In this document: one piece after another, positions 60,419 through 64,000 of the stretch
How positions within the stretch are numbered: the first letter of the stretch is position 1
Layout: every line of letters starts with the position of its first letter
Assembly: GCF_000154725.1 (NCBI RefSeq)
Contig: NZ_DS544873.1
Coordinates: forward strand, 3,321,319-3,385,318
Direction: 5' to 3'
Source: Kordia algicida OT-1
GTDB lineage: Bacteria > Bacteroidota > Bacteroidia > Flavobacteriales > Flavobacteriaceae
DNA length: 64,000 nucleotides
Translations under genes and position numbers: made by a program
The notes under the pieces: generated by a model
The model's database searches: none
Told to the model about the DNA's origin: nothing
What the model saw: the letters and a program-made list of their open reading frames with translations, nothing else

Positions 60419-60865
60419 CTAATAATCCAATTCTTTTTTATACAAATACGTCTCTTTATCATAACTCCAATCAACTGTAAGGTTCCAACGACCATCCAAC
60501 AAACGCTTGTCAGGTATGAGCAATGTGTGGTTGGATAACGAAATAGGAATTTCGAAATCAAGTTGTTTGTTAGATGGTCTGTATAGGAACACTTTTCCTT
60601 TAATATTGCTAACGTTTAACGTCTTTGGAAATACCACTTCCACTCCCAAATCAGTTTGCGTAACGCTAATATTTTCTGCTAATTTTTGTGCGTTTCGTTG
60701 CTTATCAATTTCCGATTGATATTGCAATTCTTGTTCATAATAGGAATCTGTCACCAAATCATGATCGTATTTATCTTGTACGTTCATGTTTACAATAAAA
60801 TACATGATAAAGCTGATAAATGCTACAAACGCAAGTCCGATTCCTGTTCCCCAATTTATTTTCAT
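60419..60865 (-). CDS. ccoH: FixH family protein (cbb3 oxidase assembly)
   Basis: A 148-residue protein with one N-terminal membrane helix (GLAFVAFISFIMYFIVNMNV), a short conserved part YYEQELQYQSEIDKQRNA and a beta-rich periplasmic domain ending in GRWNLTVDWSYDKETYLYKKEL. This is the FixH/CcoH layout, a protein needed for stable cbb3 oxidase. It lies between the ccoG and TauE-like genes. Confidence 0.82.
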   Translation of the reverse strand: MKINWGTGIGLAFVAFISFIMYFIVNMNVQDKYDHDLVTDSYYEQELQYQSEIDKQRNAQKLAENISVTQTDLGVEVVFPKTLNVSNIKGKVFLYRPSNKQLDFEIPISLSNHTLLIPDKRLLDGRWNLTVDWSYDKETYLYKKELDY

Positions 60866-60886
60866 ATCGTTTTATTTTTATATTTT

Positions 60887-61030
60887 TTATGGCATTTCCT
60901 TCGCTTACGCTTCGGTCAGGCTTTCGGCTATATCTTTTTAATTCGTCTTTACGAAACAAGTTTTTGATGAATAGTAACCATCTATTTCGCTACAAACAGA
61001 TTGCTTCGTCGCGCACTCCTCGCAATGACA
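60887..61030. repeat. Intergenic repeat cluster between ccoH and ccoG
   Basis: Two known families meet here. 60887-60931 is an inverted relative of 8757-8791 (GGCATTTCCTTCG ... GGTCAGGCTTTC). 60942-61030 is family-1 copy E (ATTCGTCTTTACG ... CAGATTGCTTCGTCGC ... CTCGCAATGACA). They separate ccoH from ccoG by 250 nt, so ccoH may have its own promoter. Confidence 0.6.
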
Positions 61031-61115
61031 TTTCATAATTAAAAAGGATGTCGCCTCAATCCTTAATGCGATTTCAAATTTCAATACTAACAACGATCAA
61101 CAAACAACTAAAAAA

Positions 61116-62540
61116 CTAATAATAACTCGTTGGTCCAATAAATTTTACCGTTGTAGTTTCAATCAATTTACCATGACTGTAAACGTCTACCGTAAGATTT
61201 CTTTTTCCGTTGTCAATTTGATGTTCAGGAATTTCTATAAACATCGTTCCTTCTGCAATTCCCTGTTTTGGTATCATAAATTCATTGGAAGTTGCTACTA
61301 ATTTTATAGTGCCTGGCACTTTTCGTATTTTAAATTCTACATTCAAAATATCTTCTGTTGTTTTGTTAATGACTTTATACGTAAACACATTGCTAATCAT
61401 GTTATCAGCTTTTTGTTCATATAATTGTCCGCGCAATCGTAAAATATTTGCTTCTACATCATTACGCATTAGTAACATTCCTAGTAGTACACCAATGAGA
61501 ATGACTAAAACGGCAGTATATCCTTTAAGTCTTGGTGTAAACTTGAATTTTTCTTTCTTTTCAATTCCCGCTTCACTGTCGTAACGAATCAAACCTTTGG
61601 GCAAGTTTACCTTTTCCATAATGGTATCACACTCGTCAATACAAGCCGTACAGTTTACACATTCGAGTTGCGTTCCGTTTCTGATGTCAATTCCTGTTGG
61701 ACAGACATTTACACACTGAAAACAATCAATGCAATCACCAAAACCAAGTTCATATCGATCTTCATTTTTACGAAACTTTTTACGTCCGTTTTCGCCTTCG
61801 CCACGCTTATGATCGTAGGCTACTACAATCGATTTGTCATCGAGCAATACACCTTGCAATCTTCCATAAGGACAAGCAATGATACAAACTTGCTCACGAA
61901 ACCATGCAAATACAAAGTAGAATACTGCGGTAAATATTAAGAGTGGAAATAAGGTTTCTAAATGTTTAAAAGGTCCGTCTAAAATATCTTGAATAAGTTC
62001 GTCACTTCCTATGAGATACGCCAAAAATACGTTGGCAATTGCAAAAGAAATTACAAAGAATATAAACCATTTAAGCAGCCGTTTTTTGATTTTTTCTGCA
62101 TTCCAAGCTTGCTTATCCAATCGAATTTGTTTTCCTCTGTCGCCTTCAATCCAATATTCAATCCGACGAAAAACCATTTCCATAAAGATCGTTTGCGGAC
62201 ACATCCAACCACAAAATATTCGTCCAAAAGCTACGGTAAATAATGTAATAAATATGACTCCAATAATCATAGAAATTACCATTAAATGAAAGTCTTGTGG
62301 CCAAAACGGAAAGCTAAAAATATTGAAACGACGTTCCAACACATTGAATAGTAAAAACTGGTTTCCGTTAATTTTTACAAAAGGAGCGGCAAATAAAAAG
62401 AGTAGCAATACATAACTAACAATCTTACGCCATTCGTAGTATTTACCGCTTGGTTTTTTTGGATACACCCAAGCACGTTTTCCTTCTTCATTTATCGTTC
62501 CGATGGAATCTCTGAATTGTTCGTTTTCTGGTGTTTCCAC
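61116..62540 (-). CDS. ccoG: Cytochrome c oxidase accessory protein CcoG (FixG)
   Basis: A 474-residue membrane ferredoxin-type protein that helps deliver copper to cbb3 oxidase. It has about five membrane helices, the CGWMCPQTIFMEMVFR block and two 4Fe-4S motifs, FGDCIDCFQCVNVCPTGIDIR and ECVNCTACIDECDTIM. The C-terminal 130 residues are the FixG Ig-like domain (YKVINKTTEDILNVEF). It lies 15 nt after ccoP on the minus strand, in the cbb3 operon. Confidence 0.93.
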   Translation of the reverse strand: METPENEQFRDSIGTINEEGKRAWVYPKKPSGKYYEWRKIVSYVLLLFLFAAPFVKINGNQFLLFNVLERRFNIFSFPFWPQDFHLMVISMIIGVIFITLFTVAFGRIFCGWMCPQTIFMEMVFRRIEYWIEGDRGKQIRLDKQAWNAEKIKKRLLKWFIFFVISFAIANVFLAYLIGSDELIQDILDGPFKHLETLFPLLIFTAVFYFVFAWFREQVCIIACPYGRLQGVLLDDKSIVVAYDHKRGEGENGRKKFRKNEDRYELGFGDCIDCFQCVNVCPTGIDIRNGTQLECVNCTACIDECDTIMEKVNLPKGLIRYDSEAGIEKKEKFKFTPRLKGYTAVLVILIGVLLGMLLMRNDVEANILRLRGQLYEQKADNMISNVFTYKVINKTTEDILNVEFKIRKVPGTIKLVATSNEFMIPKQGIAEGTMFIEIPEHQIDNGKRNLTVDVYSHGKLIETTTVKFIGPTSYY

Positions 62541-62555
62541 AATGATTCTTTTTTA

Positions 62556-63551
62556 TTATTCTTTAGTTTCGTCTGTGATTTTTATAACGGAGTCAGAAAC
62601 TTTTTCAATTTCAATATTGGTGTCTGCGTCAATTTTGACTTCAGTTTTTGTTCCTGTTTCAGATTCTAATAGTGGCGCTATCCAAATTTCTCCTTCTGGT
62701 TCTTTGGCATCAGGTCCTGGTGTCGTTCCTTGAAATGTGAGTACATAACTGGCTACTTGTGCAATTTGTGATGCTTTGAGTCCTTTTCGCGACCACGATT
62801 CCATTCCTTGCCCAGGACGTCCACCTTTGGAAATGGTTTTGAATACATTTTTGATGCCGCCACCTAAAATCCAGTGTTTGTCTGTTAGGTTTGGACCAAT
62901 TCCTCCACCTCCATCGATTCTATGACAAGCCACACAGTTTTTATTGAAAATTTCTTTTCCAGCACTGAGATCAGAAGTTTCTGTGAGCAGTACTACAGTT
63001 TCAGCATCTACTCGATCTTTGGCAGTTGCATTGAATTTATCAATTTCAACTTGTGCTTCTGCGTATTTTCTCTCGTATTCCATGATTTGATTTTCACCGT
63101 TAAACACATGGTACTTTAGCATGTAAATAGCTGCAAATACGATAGACGCGTAAAATCCGTACAACCACCAAGGTGGCAAGTTGTTGTCAAGTTCTTTAAT
63201 TCCGTCATAATTATGATCGAGAATAATTTCTGCTTCAGCTTCAACAGGTTTTGAGTCTACTAATTTTTCATAAATACTCTTGAGTTTTTTAAACTCAGGT
63301 GTTTTATTTTTTTCTTTTAGATAGCGTTCTTTTCCTGCTTCGTCCAATCCAGTAAAAAGAATTCTTTCTATAGCAGCTACAATTCCTTCAATGGCAATTA
63401 AAATAAATAATACCAATACAAGAAATAACATGATTAGCGGTTCTTCCATGAATGCTGGTCTGTCACCAGATTCTACAAAGTATTCAATTCCTATAAATAT
63501 GAGGAAGAAAATAAGGAGTACACGTGCCCAAGATGGAATTAGATTTCTCAT
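62556..63551 (-). CDS. ccoP: cbb3 oxidase diheme-type subunit CcoP, monoheme variant
   Basis: A 331-residue protein with two N-terminal helices, the FixP_N motif ELDNNLPPWWLYGFYASIVFAAIY near residue 125 and one c-type heme site, FNKNCVACHRIDGGGGIGPNL. Proteobacterial CcoP has two CxxCH motifs; only one is present here. An acidic tail (after residue 290) follows the cytochrome domain. The start is ATG 63551, overlapping the ccoQ stop by 4 nt (ATGA), so translation is coupled; the more upstream start at 63635 lies inside ccoQ. It accepts electrons for the oxidase. Confidence 0.9.
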   Translation of the reverse strand: MRNLIPSWARVLLIFFLIFIGIEYFVESGDRPAFMEEPLIMLFLVLVLFILIAIEGIVAAIERILFTGLDEAGKERYLKEKNKTPEFKKLKSIYEKLVDSKPVEAEAEIILDHNYDGIKELDNNLPPWWLYGFYASIVFAAIYMLKYHVFNGENQIMEYERKYAEAQVEIDKFNATAKDRVDAETVVLLTETSDLSAGKEIFNKNCVACHRIDGGGGIGPNLTDKHWILGGGIKNVFKTISKGGRPGQGMESWSRKGLKASQIAQVASYVLTFQGTTPGPDAKEPEGEIWIAPLLESETGTKTEVKIDADTNIEIEKVSDSVIKITDETKE

Positions 63552-63736
63552 AATTGTTGGTTGTTTTGCGGATTGTCTAATGGAATATTGCTCACTTTTG
63601 TGATGTATTCTTTTTTTGCTGTGATTACCCACCAAAATAGCACCACAAAGAAGGTAAAGAAGATGAGTAAGGAAATCATCGGGTATATTTCAATACCCGT
63701 AATGGTTTCCATATGATTTTTTACAAATTTTAACAT
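63548..63736 (-). CDS. ccoQ: cbb3 oxidase small subunit CcoQ
   Basis: A 62-residue protein with one membrane helix (MISLLIFFTFFVVLFWWVITA) and a short hydrophilic tail, the pattern of CcoQ/FixQ. It starts 5 nt after the ccoO stop and overlaps ccoP by 4 nt. CcoQ stabilises the oxidase in other bacteria. Confidence 0.85.
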   Translation of the reverse strand: MLKFVKNHMETITGIEIYPMISLLIFFTFFVVLFWWVITAKKEYITKVSNIPLDNPQNNQQL

Positions 63737-63741
63737 GCTGT

Positions 63742-64000
63742 TTATTTTTGTGTGGTTTCTTGTTTTGAGTCTTTTATTTTAATGTCTGTTCCTAATCGTT
63801 GTAAGTATGCAATTAAAGCAACGATTTCACGATCTTTTATTTCAATGAATTTTTCTCCTTCATCAGCCGCCATTTTTCTACCTTTTTCAAAAGATTTCAT
63901 CAAGTCTGGATCTTTTTTCAAGTTTTCAACAATTCCTATTGCTTGCTCATCCATGTATTGCAATGCTTCTTCTATTTCTTTGTCTGTATAAGGAACTCCA
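63742..64000 (-). CDS. ccoO: cbb3 oxidase subunit II (CcoO), C-terminal end, truncated by window
   Basis: 86 codons remain open to the right edge: GVPYTDKEIEEALQYMDEQA is a strong CcoO signature, followed by a helix and EIVALIAYLQRLGTDIKI, the end of the cytochrome c domain. The CxxCH heme site lies off the window. In many Bacteroidetes ccoN and ccoO are fused, so this may be the end of a CcoNO protein; that cannot be decided here. First gene of the visible part of the operon ccoO-Q-P-G, with ccoH and the TauE-like gene further on. Confidence 0.85.
   Translation of the reverse strand, partial: GVPYTDKEIEEALQYMDEQAIGIVENLKKDPDLMKSFEKGRKMAADEGEKFIEIKDREIVALIAYLQRLGTDIKIKDSKQETTQK

Noticed and set aside
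1..64000. tRNA, rRNA, CRISPR arrays, prophage or transposase genes
   Set aside because: I looked for cloverleaf-like stretches, regular repeat-spacer arrays and integrase or transposase motifs in the gaps and frames and found none; a covariance search would be the decisive test.

Overview
The window looks like the chromosome of a marine-type Flavobacteriaceae (Bacteroidetes), plausibly close to Kordia, although the genus is only a guess. The reasons are the low GC content, the many -7 elements of the Bacteroidetes form TAnnTTTG, weak Shine-Dalgarno sequences, a DUF4270 lipoprotein, a TPR-AraC membrane regulator, GG-leader peptide precursors and a cbb3 oxidase operon of Bacteroidetes layout. 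I see no tRNA, rRNA, CRISPR array, prophage or insertion sequence. Both edges cut through ordinary chromosome; the right edge truncates a cbb3 oxidase gene.

Layout. 0-7.3 kb: a minus-strand pair (glycogen-synthase-like protein, DUF4270 lipoprotein) diverges from a plus-strand run panC-panD-flippase-like membrane protein-degenerate esterase-radA. 7.3-13.9 kb: minus-strand housekeeping genes (aldo/keto reductase, exonuclease III, two-domain lipid acyltransferase, aspartate kinase, GNAT) separated by dispersed intergenic repeats and one strongly structured non-coding element (about 9734-9897). 13.9-19 kb: fbp, then a compact signalling operon made of a coiled-coil protein, a roadblock-like protein, a Ras/Rab-type small GTPase and a hybrid histidine kinase. 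19-24.4 kb: terB-like gene, mfd, TlpA-like thioredoxin. 24.5-28.3 kb: three GG-leader, Cys-rich peptide precursors around a membrane-bound TPR-AraC regulator and a lipoprotein with a crystallin-like domain. No modification enzyme or exporter is present, but a shared palindrome AATTC-N3-GAATT lies 47-48 nt upstream of the -7 elements of both the regulator and one precursor.

28.8-37.3 kb: ACT protein, yraN, methyltransferase, LD-carboxypeptidase, metG, GNAT, ferritin and an alpha-solenoid protein. 37.4-41.8 kb: leucine operon leuACDB. 41.8-45.7 kb: an antitoxin with a frameshifted RelE/ParE-type toxin, a DUF3140 protein, and a single polypeptide joining phosphoserine phosphatase to phosphoglycerate dehydrogenase. 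45.8-51.3 kb: an accessory stretch of small membrane and secreted proteins, a PD-(D/E)xK-like nuclease, a VOC protein and an M23 peptidase. 51.4-64 kb: ppk1, then genes for low-oxygen life: hemN with a universal stress protein, a second universal stress protein, a CBS pair protein, a TauE-like protein, ccoH, ccoG, a monoheme ccoP, ccoQ and the end of ccoO. Two matching FNR/CRP-type palindromes (ATGATATnTGTCAT) lie upstream of hemN and in the CBS/lipoprotein divergent region.

The strongest candidates for under-described biology are the small GTPase/roadblock/histidine kinase operon and the peptide-precursor locus with its predicted operator.
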